This document shows, piece after piece, positions 37,085 to 49,215 of a stretch of DNA of 64,000 bases. The DNA is taken from contig NC_080422.1 in NCBI RefSeq assembly GCF_029873635.1, positions 57,633,889 to 57,697,888 on the forward strand, written 5' to 3'. Below the pieces are notes generated by a model that searched no databases, had not been told where the DNA came from, and worked only from the letters and a program-made list of their open reading frames with translations. Source of the stretch: Malania oleifera. Taxonomy: Eukaryota; Streptophyta; Magnoliopsida; Santalales; Ximeniaceae. The position numbers were made by a program, and so were the translations under genes. The first letter of the stretch is position 1; each line of letters begins with the position of its first letter.

Positions 37085-37220
37085 TGATGGTTTGAGTCGG
37101 GATTGAAGTTTTGCTCAAAGCTTTAGTCATTTTTGTTGTCAATTTGGCTAGGATAGAAGAAGATGAAGATTCATTAATATGAGAGTCTGTATCAACTTTT
37201 AAGGGAGCTAGGGTGTGCAT
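37085..37220 (-). pseudogene. Copia gag N-terminus (split from 23566-24548)
   Basis: On the minus strand the ATG at 37220 opens MHTLAPLKVDTDSHINES and continues to KTSIPTQTI at 37085. Joined in reading sense across the Sirevirus insertion, the next residues (DTTTSTPIGIKL) are encoded from 24548 downward. The two pieces are one gag gene of the older Copia. This shows the Sirevirus inserted into its N-terminal coding part. Confidence 0.85.
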
Positions 37221-37876
37221 TGTTGAAAAAATGTGGGTAAGGGAGTAGGAAAAAAAAACATAAAGCAAAAGGGGTATAAATCTAGCACTGTGGATGGTGT
37301 GCTTTTCCTTTCTTTTATTTTTATTTTAATTTTTTAAAATTGAATTATTGAGGTTATAGATGGCAACAATCTCCATTTATTAATTCCTCATTCCCACTTC
37401 TCAAAAATCCTTCAAAAAATAATTATACTACCCAATTCATACATGCCGGTGAACGATGCGTCCTCCGGCCTTTTGAAGATAGCCTACTCCCCTAAGGTGC
37501 AATTGTAGCGGGAATGATTTTGAAAACTATCTTTGCCTTCAAGTCTGCGATTTTTGATTTTCGAAGAGAACGTAGTTCAAGAGAGATTTTAGTTGCATAT
37601 TGGTTCGGTGCGAGTATGATTGCAACTAACCGACATGAAGTTGATTGTGGATGATCGCACCTGGTTGGGCAAGGATGATCGCAGCTAGGGAAAGCATCGT
37701 TGTTGTCGTCTGGAGAGTACTCCTTGCTATTGCTACTATTAAAAATTGATTATGGTACATCTTTGCAATGAGGTAAGCCTTGACCTTGTTGTCGAGCAGG
37801 TCAGTAATGAATGGGTGTGTCCGGGCTTGTAAAAAATTTTAATCAGCAAAGATTTTACGACCTTACTATGATATCA
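37221..37876 (-). other. Copia leader and primer-binding site
   Basis: This is a 5' untranslated leader of about 650 bp. At 37864-37876 the minus strand reads atgatatcatagt, a mutated tRNA-Met primer site (usual tggtatcagag), directly next to the LTR. No gene is seen. Confidence 0.5.
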
Positions 37877-38082
37877 TGACAAAATATAGGAAAAAAATCA
37901 GTATATTTTTTCAATCTTCTTTATACAAGGGTGAATGGGTATATATAATAGATAATCTTTCCTACAATTAATCCATAAATCAAACCTTAATTAGCAATTG
38001 TCCCTATAATTCAGGCTTGACTTTCCCTCCTATAATCATGCCATAATTGAGACTCGATTTTCCTCCTACAATCACACCAACA
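37877..38082 (-). mobile_element. 5' LTR of the older minus-strand Copia
   Basis: A short 206 bp LTR with plus-strand ends TGACAAAATATAGG and ACACCAACA. On the minus strand it starts TGTTGGTGTGATTGTAGGAG and has a TATA-like tatatataccc. The matching 3' LTR was not found in the window. Confidence 0.7.
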
Positions 38083-39287
38083 AGTAAGAAATTTATAAAA
38101 TATTAAAAGATATTTTTTCAACTTTTGTGTATACATTTGGAAAAGTAAAAAGTACGGTTGTATTTGGTAATTATTTAAAATAAAATTATTTTCACATGAA
38201 AATAGTATTAAAATATTTATTCTATTTATTTTTTTTATACAGATATTATAAAAATTAAAATTTTAATTAAATATTTAACAATTTTTTAAAAATAAAATAA
38301 AAAATAAAAAATCTTATCCATAACTAACTAAGGACCCATAATTTTCCTTGCTTAGGTCAAAGGACGAGGTCGACACCATGCCATAGTGCACGATATAATA
38401 AATCTAATAAAGAAATTTGATTGGCTCACATGTAACTTCTTGGGAAAGATTCATGTGGAAAAGGTAAATCTTTTGACTTCTCGCAGCCATTCAGCAAACT
38501 TTAAAGCATAGAATTGTGTGCATTCTGAAAAATATATATATATATTTATTTTTTTTTCAACTTGTTGGATTCTTGCATAAATGGAAAAGTGAGAGTTACA
38601 GCGACTGGGATAAATGGTCTAGAAAAAATTAGAACAATCAATGACACAGATGCTACGAAAAATTTTTACGATCTCTGTGTAAGGGAATGACTTGGAGCGC
38701 GGCATACTATTCTTATGCAGAATGAGAAGAGAGAAAGCTTTATATGATTGCTTAATACCCCCTACTATCAAACCCACTATGACTATCAATAACATTTCTA
38801 CGTACAACATAAGTAAAACATAAGAGTGAGGATGCAATGTTAAGGAGCAAACTCAAACAAGACCATTGCAACATCCAATGCAAGAAGGGAAAACTATTTT
38901 TATTTTTCATTTTCAGTTTTATAAAATAATAAAAACTCTAGCTTGCTTTTTTTTTTTTCAAGATTTTTTATTAGAAATTTTAAAGGTTTGTTTATTTATG
39001 TAAAATAATATTTCTGTTGATTTTAAAAAAAAAATTACGATGAGGAAAACTTGTTTGTCAATTTTTTTAAAAGAATATATAAAATAGTATCTAGGAACTT
39101 AAGGCTTGGGATTGGATTAGGGTTGGTATGGTTTTGAAAGAAATTGAATAAAACTTTTAAATATATTTTATTTAAATATATACAAATCCAAATCAAATAT
39201 TCAAGTTGCTTGATACATAGGATAAAAAGTGAAAATATAGAGAATATTAAAAGAAAAGTTTCCAACTTTCATATATAAACTTACAAA

Positions 39288-39339
<52 letters not shown>

Positions 39340-39802
39340 TTGACATTTTTTTAATCATTTAAAAATTTGAAAGGATAAACTATTCTTATAAGAAAACAGT
39401 CCCAAAGTATTTTATTGTTTTTCATTTTCTTTTCTACGAATGTTCTATAACTGAAAAATTAAATATTTTTTTTCGTATTTCTTTGAAAAATATATAAGAA
39501 ATATTAAAATGCGTTTTTTACTAAACAGTTCTTACCCTAGTTTTGGAGAAACTTTGGATTTACAGTTGTATTAGATTTGGATAAGATTATGTATAAAGTT
39601 GTATTGAAATTTGTCAAAATTTCAATTTTAAATCCAAGACTCAAAATTCATGCTAGCAAACACTGCCTGAATGTATTCTCATATAGCAAATAACAACACT
39701 TTTTCATCAAGCGAATCCAATCGCAATGAGAATTTCAAATTGAAAAACTAATCTTGACTCTCACACCATATGTAACCTAATGATATATATGTAGTACATC
39801 TT
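38083..39802. other. AT-rich intergenic sequence
   Basis: No open frame, LTR end or RNA gene is recognised. A pure (AT)n run occupies about 39290-39337. It ends with atctt (39798-39802), the left TSD of the next Copia. Confidence 0.45.
39290..39337. repeat. (AT)n microsatellite
   Basis: Uninterrupted AT dinucleotide run of about 48 bp. Confidence 0.95.
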
Positions 39803-40074
39803 AGTTTGAATACACAAATATTAGAATATTATCTCCTCACATATTGTAGGAGTTTACATTGTTATATATATAATGTAAATAGAGTTTGTTACAAGAGATT
39901 GTAACTAGATACATTAGATTACAGCAGAATATTTAAATACAAAAGATTGTTAAGATATCTTTATTATTTGAATTTAAAAAGTTGTTGAGATATCTTCATT
40001 ATTTGAATTTAAGTTTTTATTGTGATTAGTTCCGAGATCCTTGAAGATAGTTTTTATGAATCCTTAACACCCCC

Positions 40075-43000
40075 CTTCAAGTGCAATGGAGAGGCACGTA
40101 CGTTGAGCTTGGAGCAGAGTATTTGAAATCGCGAAAATACTATTGGTTTGGTTAGAACATTGGTCAACTAGTCCTGGGTGGAGACAAACGAAACTGTCAA
40201 ATCCTTAGCAGCAACTTTATCATGAACAAAGTGAAAATCTATCTCAACATGTTTAGTGCGAGCATGAAATACCTAATTGGCTGACATGTAAGTTGCGCCT
40301 ATGTTGTCACACCAAAGAGTTGGAGCACGTGGAAATGTAACTCGCAGATCATGAAGAAGGTATTGGATCCATTGTAATTCGGCAGCAATGTTGGCGAGAG
40401 CCTTGTATTATGCCTCGATGCTCGAGCGAGACACTGTTGGATGTTTGGGAGAACTCCAGGAAATTAAGTTCTTGCCAAAAAAAAAAAGAATACGCACTTG
40501 TGGAACGATGACCATCGGGGCAACCTACCCAATGCGCATCATAAAATGCTTCAAGTTGTTGAGTGGATGACTTAGTGATAAGAAGTCCATGAGGTAATGT
40601 ATGCTTGAGATATCAGAGTATGCACTTCATGGCCTGTGCGTGTAGCTTAGTTGGACGATGCATAAATTGGCACACACGGTTAACAGCAAATGCCAAGTCG
40701 CGACGAGTGAGCAATAAATATTGTAGTGACCCAACAGTGCTTCGAAAAGGAGTTGTATCAGGAAAAGGATCATTGTCATGTGCCAATAGGGAGTGAGTTG
40801 ATGCCATAGGGGATGAGATCGGCTTAGCTTCAAGCATTTTCGTGGCCTTTAGTAAATCAAGGATATACCGTTGTTGAGATAAAAAAAGGCCCTCTAGTAG
40901 CCATTGCACCTCAACACCGAGAAAGAAGTTGAGATCACCTAGATCTAGATCTTTAACAGCAAAATCTTTCTTCAACAGTGCAAGAAGCTCATCAATGGCA
41001 GATGGAACTGAAGAGGTGATGATGATATCATCAACATAAATGAGAATAAAAATGTTTGTGGATCCAACATGAAAAATAAATAAGGAGGAGTCAGCTTTGG
41101 ATGCATGAAAACCAACTTGAATCAAACAAGAGCTCAATTGTGAAAACCAAGCCCTCGAGGCTTGTTTGAGGCCATAAATCGCTTTGTTGAGGCGACAAAC
41201 ATGAGATGGATATAATGGATGTGAGAAACCAGGTGGCTGAGTCATATATACCTCCTCAGAGAGTGTCCAATGGAGAAATGCATTTTGAATATCAATTTGG
41301 CACATAGCCCAACCCACATAGTTAGCCAATGAGAGAATAGTCCGTATAGTGGTTGGCTTAACCACAGGACTGTATGTTTCTCCCTAATCAAAGCTAGCTA
41401 ATTAATGAAATCCTTTAGCCACTAACTACACTTTGTAGCACTCAAGAGATCCATCAGATTTCCTTTTTGGTTTGAACACCCATTTGCATCCTACTACATT
41501 CTTAGCGTCATGAGATGGAACAAGGGACTAGGTATTGTTACGAAGCAGAGCATTAAATTCTTCCCACATTGCAACTCGCCACTTTGGTATTTTGACTACA
41601 TTAGTGAAGTAGGTTGGTTCAATTGTCGCAGCCCTTTCAGCAAGTAACGCTCAAGGAATGGGGTACCAAATTGTGCCATCTGTGTGTTGCCGAGGTCTGA
41701 ACATGTTGGCTTGAGACTGAGTGACCATTGAGTGCGTTCATGTAGGCGCTGGTGCTGGAGGTATCTTAGTGATAGGAATCAGGGGACAAAGTTGTAGGTG
41801 ATTGAGGTGATGCGATTGTAGGTGATGAAGCAGCTTGTGAATTAATCACATCTAAGCCTTTTGGTGAAGCAATTAATGGTAATGGCAAAATGGCATGAGT
41901 TAGTGATGAAGGTTGAGATGTGGACCTGCAAATGGGAGAAGAAAATGAAAAAGAGGATTCATCAAATATAACATCATGAGAGATGTAAATTCGATTGGTG
42001 TTAGGATTTAAACATTTGTAACCCTTATGATGCATGCTACATCCGATAAATACACATGGAGAGGAACGAGGCTGCAATTTATTGCTGTTGTAAGGGCAAA
42101 GATGTGGATAGCATGCACACCCAAAAATTTTGAGAAGATTATAATCTAGACTGCACTTGTATAATTTTTCATAAGGTGATATATTATTGAGCACAGCAGT
42201 AGGCATGCGATTGATAAGAAAACATGCGGTTTGACAAGCTTCATCCCAAAATTGTCATGGTAAGGAGCTATTAGTGAGAAAAACAAGTGATGTTTCGATT
42301 ACATGTCTATGTTTTCACTCAGCACATCCATTTTGGGCATGAGTATGTGGGCATGACAAACGGTGATGAATGCCTTGAGTTTGGAGATGAGTATGGAAAG
42401 ACCGAAACTCACCACTCAGTCGGACTAGAGGCACTTTATTTTAGTATCAAATTTTATTTCAACAAGTGCTTGAAATTTTAGAAATGTGGGATAAACATCA
42501 TATTTGCATTGAATCGGATATAGCCAAGTAAATCGAGAAAATGCATCAATAAAAGAAACATAATATTTATTTCCAAGATGTTAGACTAAATATTAACTCT
42601 AAAGGAGATGAAGAGACATGCGTAGAAGAAGAAAATGGTAACTGGTGGCTTTTATCTTGCAAACACACAGAGCATGGAGCACTAGTTTTATTGGAAAAGA
42701 TCGGAAGTTGAAATTTGGAGATGGCACGCCAAACAGTTTGAAAAGCTAGATGCCCCAAGCAATGATACCAGTTGACATTTGTTGTGCGTTCACCGACAAG
42801 TACTTGTTTTATTGGACTGGAAGGAAGCTGAGAGAGATCATTCTTAAGATGCCCTTGAAGGATTATTTTATTTGTGCTACAATCCTTAATGACAAAGTGA
42901 GGTGCATGAAATTAAAAAAATACGGAATTATCACGAGAAAATTTGTTGACTAAAAGAATATTTTTTGTAATGTGAGGTATATGAAGGAGATGTTTTAAAA

Positions 43001-43239
43001 CAAATGAGCGAGTGATATTGCAAAGAAGAGAGGAGCCGATGTGATCAATAGACAAACTTGAGCCATCACCAACATTCATCTGATCAGGGTCATTGTAAGG
43101 TTCTGCAGACAAGTTGAGATTGGAGAGATCACTGGTCAGATGATGGGTTGCGTCAGTATTAGGGTACCAATTCTCATCAGGTACATTTGGTTGAGAAGTA
43201 TAATATGCTTCATGGGACTGAGATGGAACTTGTTGAACA
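40075..43239 (-). pseudogene. Copia pol (protease, integrase, RT, RNase H)
   Basis: In order on the minus strand: protease NWYPNTDATHHLT (43165 region; the usual DTGATHH has N-T-D, so the catalytic D-T-G is lost); LHIPHITKNILLVNKFSRDN; integrase HHCC and GHLAFQTVWRAISKFQLP (42750); integrase C-terminal CACYPHLCPYNSNKLQPRS (42110); an open 250-codon RT block (41365-40613) with DIQNAFLHW, AIYGLKQASRAW and catalytic YVDDIIIT at about 41030; RNase H with GCPDGHRSTSAYSFF and RSSIEA, ending [16 protein letters not shown]. Stops and shifts in integrase and RNase H disable it. The intact RT suggests a fairly recent insertion. Confidence 0.9.
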
Positions 43240-44332
43240 ACATGATCAAATCTATAGTGACACTTAAGAGCAATGTGACCTATCTTGATGCAGACTTGGC
43301 ATGTAGGGCGATGGCTATTGGAAAAGGTACCCGGTGATGGGGAATGACGACCCCTACCTCAACCACATTGACCACGTCCACCATAGTTATGTCAGCCACC
43401 AGAGTTGTTATGGATGGGCCGCTGATTCTTGCCTTGATTTGGATGATTGCGAGAGGCCATATATGCAGAGGACATGGCAAGATCGGTGGGAGTCTGATAT
43501 TGCTCAATGCGCTGTTCATGCGCTAGAAGATGTCCATATAATTCATCATAAGGTAGAGGATCCACACGAGTTGTCATGGACGTTACAAATGGATCATATT
43601 CAGTCCCTAAACCTGCAAGCAAATAGGAGACAATTTCATAATTATTTAAAGGCTATTCGGCAGCAGCAAGAGTATCAATGAGAACTTTCATTTTTTGAAA
43701 GTACGTGGATATGGTAGAGAATCCTTTCTTCATGGTGGCAAGTTGATAATGAATGGGAGTGATATGGGCTTGAGATTGAGAGAAAAACATTTTTTCAAAA
43801 GAAAGCCAAAGATCACGGGAAGTGGTGCAGCCCATGACATGCGAGAGAATATTTTCGGATAGGGAAGATATAAGGGTACTAAGAATGGTCTAGTATTGCT
43901 GGCTCCATAACTAGAATGCTGGATTTGGAATGGTGACAACGGAAGTTGAGGTAAATGTTGGATTGGGTATGGTGGAAGGGGGAGGAGGATTGGTGCCATC
44001 AACAAAGCCATAGACATGTTGGCTACGTAGAGAGGGAGTGACTTGAGCACGCCAAAGGAGGAAATTTTCATGGGTTAATTTGATGGTGAGTAGATGATGA
44101 ATATTGGTGAGACTAGCGATAGGAACAGAGGTGGAATTTGGTGATGGTTGTGGGTGGGTTTCAGTAGAAGATGGTGGTGAGCATACAGGGCTGTCCATTT
44201 GAACAGAAGAGGGATGTCCATTGGTGAGGCTAACGATAGGAACAGAGATGGAATTTGGGGATGGTTGTGGGTGGGTTTTAGTAGAAGATGGTGGTGAGGA
44301 TACAGGGCTGTCAATTGGAACAGAAGAGAGAC
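43240..44332 (-). pseudogene. Copia gag
   Basis: Minus-strand gag of the 4.8 kb Copia. The N-terminus contains a 117 bp in-frame tandem duplication (39 residues), so the SPPSST.THPQPSPNS segment occurs twice before LTIKLTHENFLLWRAQVTPSL, the typical Copia gag entry. A UBN2-like body follows (MLAGLGTEYDPFVTSMTTR near 43600), then a CCHC knuckle CQVCIKIGHIALKC at about 43258-43300. A few stops and frameshifts split it. It would bind and package element RNA. Confidence 0.85.
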
Positions 44333-44633
44333 ATAAGTCTTGGTGGCTCTGATACCAAGTTTAAATACACAAATATTGGTATATTATCTTCTCACATATT
44401 CCAAGAGTTTACATTGCTATATATAGAATGTAAATAGAGGAGTATGTTACAAGAGATTGTGACTAGATACACTAGATTACAGCAAAATATTTAAATACAA
44501 AAGATTGTTAAGATATCTTCATTATTTGAATTTAAAAGGTTGTTGAGATATCTTTATTATTTGAATTTTAGTTGCTGTTGTGATCAATTCTGAGATCCAT
44601 GGAGATAGTTTAAATAGATTCCTTAACAATCTT

Positions 44634-45054
44634 AATTAATTATACAAAACCACTGACTGCACGCTAGGATGGAATTTGCATGTGGATGGAATTTGCATGT
44701 GGACACATGTTATTTATTTGTTACCGCTGAATAGGATCATAAGTTAAAATATACAGAACATATCTTAAAGTCTTCTCCTTATGGGGATTCTACAACAACA
44801 TGATTAACTTTTAAATTGTAAAAGCTAGGTAGAGGAGGCAGGCATTTGCTTGAAGCTTCAACTCGAAAATAAAATAAAGCAAACTTCGGCTATAATCATG
44901 CCACCAAATTCAAGATAAGGCAAGACATTAATAAGAGAAAGAGAATAACATTATTCTTCACACAGAAACAAAACAAGCACCACATTCTTCTTCTGCACGT
45001 CTGCTCCCCTTCTTAATTACGAGCACAATATTAATTTCACACTTTTTTTTTTTG
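44634..45054. other. Sequence between Copia TSD and MYB stop (probable MYB 3' UTR)
   Basis: No frame or repeat is seen. The MYB transcript (minus) must end here if its 3' UTR was not displaced by the Copia. A minus-strand AATAAA-like signal (plus tttatt) is at about 44713-44718. Confidence 0.4.
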
Positions 45055-46474
45055 TCATAGCAGATTGTAATCCAACACATCTTGAAACATCTCCTCTGAT
45101 GTCTGAAGAGCAGAAGTTGAATCCCAACAGTTTGACCACCAATTCAGGCCGTCTTTAGAGCCATTCATTTCCTTGAAAGGATCAAAATCAGCGGTTGCAT
45201 CATGTTCCAAATTGTCTACTTTACTATTAAGGAAGTCATCAAGCTCAAATTGAAATTTTGAAACCAACTGAACTCCCCCGCCAGTTTGCTCTGTATCTAA
45301 TTTTGGCACCATAGTTGAATCCATCGAACTGCACCGGTCAACAGAAGAATCGTAGGTCTCGGAGCGCAGTAACCCATTTAAAGGATTATCTTGTTCATTT
45401 GCCTCTTTGCAGTTTATTTTCTCTTGTTCTTGTCGAAGTGCGGTTGAACCCATATTTCGAACATGTCCGGGTTGAAGAGGAAGGTTTGGGGTTTGATCCA
45501 TAGACTGCATGATCTGGATCATCTTTTCATGAAGGGGATGCAGCTTGGGCCAGAGTGCAGGGTAGTTGTAGAAAGAGAACGTGTTGTGAAGGCTTTGAAG
45601 CTTCATGTGAAGTTGCAGTCTTTCGAGGGCGGAGGAGCTTAAGGCCTGTGACTGTGAGCTTTCTTCTTCGCCGTTCGCATATTTTAGGTCCTCACTGGAG
45701 GCAGATGACTGGGTGCTGTGAGACTGTTTTCGCCTTCCTAGCAGCTTCTTCTTCAATCTGGTGTTCCAGTAGTTCTTGATGTCATTATCTGTTCTCCCAG
45801 GCAATTGGGCAGCAATTATGGACCACCTATAGTTGCAAAACTTTGAACAAAGTTGGTTTCTAATTATTTGCCAAGGAAAAAATAAAGGTGAAAACTAAGA
45901 AGAATTAAGGAGAGAGAAAGAAAGCAGGGTTCGGGATTTTTTTTTTTTTTTTGCGAAATGAAATTAAGTAGATATAGAAAGGTATAGGGATGGTTTACAA
46001 AAGAAATCATGTTATTTTAGAATGCAAATTACTGAGTAAAATATGGCTTTATTATAACTAATTAACATAATTGAAATACTGTAGAAATAGGCATTTTTAT
46101 AATGAAATTTCATGATAATCATTCTTTTGGTTTATTTGAAGTGCAAGAATTTGTGTGATTGAATGGAATGGGTATTATTTATAATTTTACAAATTAATCA
46201 TATAATTTTTCATTTTCATTTGCTCAATTCATTTTATTTCAATGTACCAAACATTGAAAAAAAAATTATTAGATATACTAGGTCCACCATATAGACTAGT
46301 CTAACTAAATGTTAACAACTCTTAAATAGACACATTAGTAAATCCTAGTCAGCTGTTCCTTCACAAAATAAGCTCTAATTTCCGATCTTATTTACGTATT
46401 TATGCATCTTTTACCTTTTTTAATGTAAATAAATTTATACTATTTTTGAAAGAAAAACATACACTAAAAAGTAA

Positions 46475-46509
<35 letters not shown>

Positions 46510-46782
46510 ATTTTCAGTTTAAGATGTAACATAGTCTTATTTAGTTGAAGAAAAGAAAATAAAAATAAATTACTTTTTTGTAGTATTATGGATCTAAATT
46601 AGAAAATATATATAATTGCTTGGAAAAAAAAAAAAGGATATAGAGTTGTCATGAATATAAATGGATTACAAAAGTTTATTTTTTAATTATTTAACATGTG
46701 CTACATCACAATAATATTAGAATATAAATTATACAAATATATATTTTTCCTAATAATTGTGCAAAGCAGATGATATATATGA

Positions 46783-46830
<48 letters not shown>

Positions 46831-46875
46831 TCACTTTTCGAATGTTTCCTCATTAGGAAATATGTAAAACTATAC

Positions 46876-46923
<48 letters not shown>

Positions 46924-47153
46924 CATATTGTTATGTTATTTTATTTAATTATTTTATGACCTATAATAACTTCTGCTTGGGCAAATCCTGTTGACCCACC
47001 CAAATGACACAAAACTAAGGGATAAAAACATTGCAGCCTGCTCATTGACGCATCCTTAATAATTTATATATATATTAAAAATCACTTTTCTAATGTTTCC
47101 TCATTAGGAAATATGTAAAACAATACTACTACTACTACTACTACTACTGCTAC

Positions 47154-47197
<44 letters not shown>

Positions 47198-47399
47198 TGT
47201 TATGTTATTTTATTTAATTATTTTATGACCTATAATAACTCCTACCAGGGCAAATCATGTTGACCCACCCAAATGACACAAAACTGAGGGATAAAAACAT
47301 TGCAGCCTGCTCATTGACGCATCCTTAATAATTTATTAGACAAACCACAAGATAAATTATAAAGAGTTAAGAAAAATATTTATAATCTACTTATATATC

Positions 47400-47439
<40 letters not shown>

Positions 47440-47726
47440 AAACACTCTCAATTTTATATCTATAATACTAGTTAAATCAATTTATTTTTTCCTTTCTCCA
47501 AGTAAATAAGATCATGTTATGTGTTGAACTTAATTTTTTTTTAGTATTATTCTTCTTTTAAAAAATATTTAAATTTAAATATATTAGAGGCAAAAAGATG
47601 CATTTATTTTTCTAAATAAACAATTAAGAATACAATAATTTATTATGGGAAGGAATAATAATTAGGATTTTATTTATTCCATTTATTTAGAAATTGTCAT
47701 GATTTAATTGGATTAGTTTATGGATG

Positions 47727-47795
<69 letters not shown>

Positions 47796-48199
47796 TGCCA
47801 ATACTGATATAGAGGCTGCAGATTATGCTGTCCTCCTCCTCAGAGAATCCCCCATGTTTGATGTTGGGTCTCAAATAATTCAACCATCTAAGTCTGCAAC
47901 TCTTTCCGCATCTCCTTAGTCCTGTGAATGATTCCATCAAGTTAAATGACAAACCGATCAAACAAAGAATAGCCATGTGCCACTGAATTAGTTTGAAGCA
48001 TATTCACAAGACAATCACATGAAAACAAATCTAGGTGGTAGTGTAACCAGAGAGAGAGAGTACCAATTTTCTGTGGAAGAGCAATCCAGTTTCCTCCAGT
48101 CCCATACTTCTCAATATAAGCCTTGAGTTTTGCATCTTCTTCAGGTGACCATGGACCCTTCTTTACATTGGCCTTGTCGCAGCATGGAGCTCGACCCAT
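45055..48199 (-). CDS. MYB36: R2R3-MYB transcription factor, subgroup 14 (MYB36-like)
   Basis: Nuclear DNA-binding regulator. Exons on the minus strand: 48199-48064 (136 nt), 47921-47792 (130 nt) and 45826-45055 (772 nt), together 346 codons including stop (345 aa). The 136/130 nt first exons with phase 1 and phase 2 introns are the conserved R2R3-MYB structure, and all borders are GT/AG. R2 begins [21 protein letters not shown]3 has [12 protein letters not shown]-type context (here GLRRCGKSC, usual GLKRCGKSC) and ends [37 protein letters not shown] and [10 protein letters not shown] are diagnostic of subgroup 14. Downstream [17 protein letters not shown] and [10 protein letters not shown] match MYB36-type proteins, which in Arabidopsis switch root endodermis to Casparian strip formation; RAX-type paralogues remain possible. 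The C-terminus is acidic with WWSNCWDS near residue 318. The frame is intact and no stop interrupts it, so the gene is probably functional. Confidence 0.93.
46823..47332. repeat. 250-bp tandem duplication in MYB intron 2
   Basis: The block from 'tattaaaaatcacttttc' to 'gcatccttaataattta' occurs at 46823-47072 and again at 47073-47332. Each copy contains its own ATT run; the second also has an ACT run. Outside the microsatellites the copies differ at only a few positions. Confidence 0.9.
47728..47790. repeat. (GT)n(GA)n compound microsatellite at splice donor
   Basis: About 32 bp of GT followed by about 30 bp of GA on the plus strand. Its GA edge is the intron 2 donor of the MYB gene (minus strand GTCTCTCTC...). 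Confidence 0.95.
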
Positions 48200-48350
48200 C
48201 TTGATCTGCGTGATCTTACTCTTGCTTTATCTCTCTCTCTCCCTCTCTCTCTTACCAGCAGTTTTAATTGCAGACGTTGAAATTACGAAGAGGTAGCTGT
48301 CTCTGCTTGTTGCGAAAAGAGGAGAACGCAGACCTGGCTTTATAGCTGGG
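48200..48350 (-). promoter_or_regulatory. MYB core promoter and 5' UTR
   Basis: A minus-strand TATA box (gctataaagcc) lies at 48336-48346, about 140 bp before the ATG. The 5' UTR between them has a GA-rich stretch (48228-48252). A pure (CT)n run at 48440-48472 lies a further 100 bp upstream, as is common in plant promoters. Confidence 0.6.
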
Positions 48351-48434
48351 AAGAGTTGGAGCAGTGATGCTTACGACGACAAAAGGTCTCCCTCCATTCA
48401 ACGCCATTTCTCTCTTTAGGGTTTGTGCAAGGTC

Positions 48435-48472
<38 letters not shown>

Positions 48473-48903
48473 GCACATTTGGATTAGCTATACTCATCCA
48501 TTTTTATATTTATATTATAACATATATAATTAATAAACGCATCCACACAAAGTAAAACATTTGTATTCTTTCTTTAGTTTATTTTATGAGCGCAGTGCGA
48601 CCTGCCATCAACAAAAACCCTCATCCTCTTAAATAAATTGCCACCAGTCTCCTGGAAATGTTCAAATATTTAAAAGATAAAGAAAAAATAAAAGAAAAAA
48701 CAAGAAAGATAGGTCCAATTATTGAGTCAATCCCAAGTGCTCTTGTTATATGTGGACATATTTTTAAATATATATTACAAAGTTCCTAAAATTAATGGTG
48801 AAATTTGCTTAAATACTGAGGGCATTGAAATGTTACATTTAAAAATGGAGCAAATACTAGTTTCCGTTGATTAAAATCCTAAATGATAATGGAAATGTGT
48901 CCT
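48351..48903. other. MYB upstream sequence to Copia insertion
   Basis: No gene is seen. It contains the (TC)n run at 48437-48472 and otherwise AT-rich sequence. It ends at the left TSD gtcct (48899-48903) of the 12.3 kb Copia block. Confidence 0.5.
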
Positions 48904-49215
48904 TGATGGGTGGAGAGGAATGCTCAGTCATTAGTTGTGACTGAAACTCAGTGAGAAACAGTTGGAGGATAAACACTATCAATTTATTTCAAAACTGAAT
49001 TACAAAATAGTCAAAACACTCGCTCACTGGCTATTACTCTCTTTACACACCATACTACATTGCGCGCACACACACACCTATTTATAATAGATACAAAAAC
49101 ACAATAATCAACAAATGCAACTGGTAGATGAAGTTGGTGACCGAAGAAGCAGCTGGTCAGCAGCCGTCGTCAACCATTACTGCCATCGTCCACCGTCAAA
49201 TTTACTATTTCAACA

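Larger units (their letters stand above)
39803..44628 (-). mobile_element. Complete short-LTR Copia element (minus), 4.8 kb
   Basis: The LTRs are at 39803-40069 (3') and 44358-44628 (5'), 267 and 271 bp, highly similar. The TSD atctt is exact on both sides (39798-39802 and 44629-44633). A perfect primer-binding site (minus strand tggtatcagag) is at 44347-44357. A polypurine tract (minus strand ttgaaggggggtg) abuts the 3' LTR at 40069-40079. Read on the minus strand, the LTR starts TGTTAAGGA and ends in ACT, not CA, at both copies. The domain order gag-protease-integrase-RT-RNase H is Copia. Confidence 0.93.
45827..47791 (-). other. MYB intron 2 (1965 bp)
   Basis: This large second intron starts GTCTCTCTC, the beginning of a TC/AC microsatellite, and ends ACTATAG. 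It carries (TA)n at 46790-46822, ATT trinucleotide runs at 46478-46505, 46875-46922 and 47150-47193, and a 250 bp tandem duplication at 46823-47332. No transposon terminus is recognised. Confidence 0.85.

Noticed and set aside
45315-45779. Plus-strand frames of 62 and 74 codons
   Set aside because: They are antisense shadows of MYB exon 3.
47713-47976. 87-codon minus-strand frame starting in MYB intron 1 and ending in the microsatellite
   Set aside because: It is exon 2 of the MYB gene read through both splice sites; splicing borders at 47921 and 47792 explain it better.
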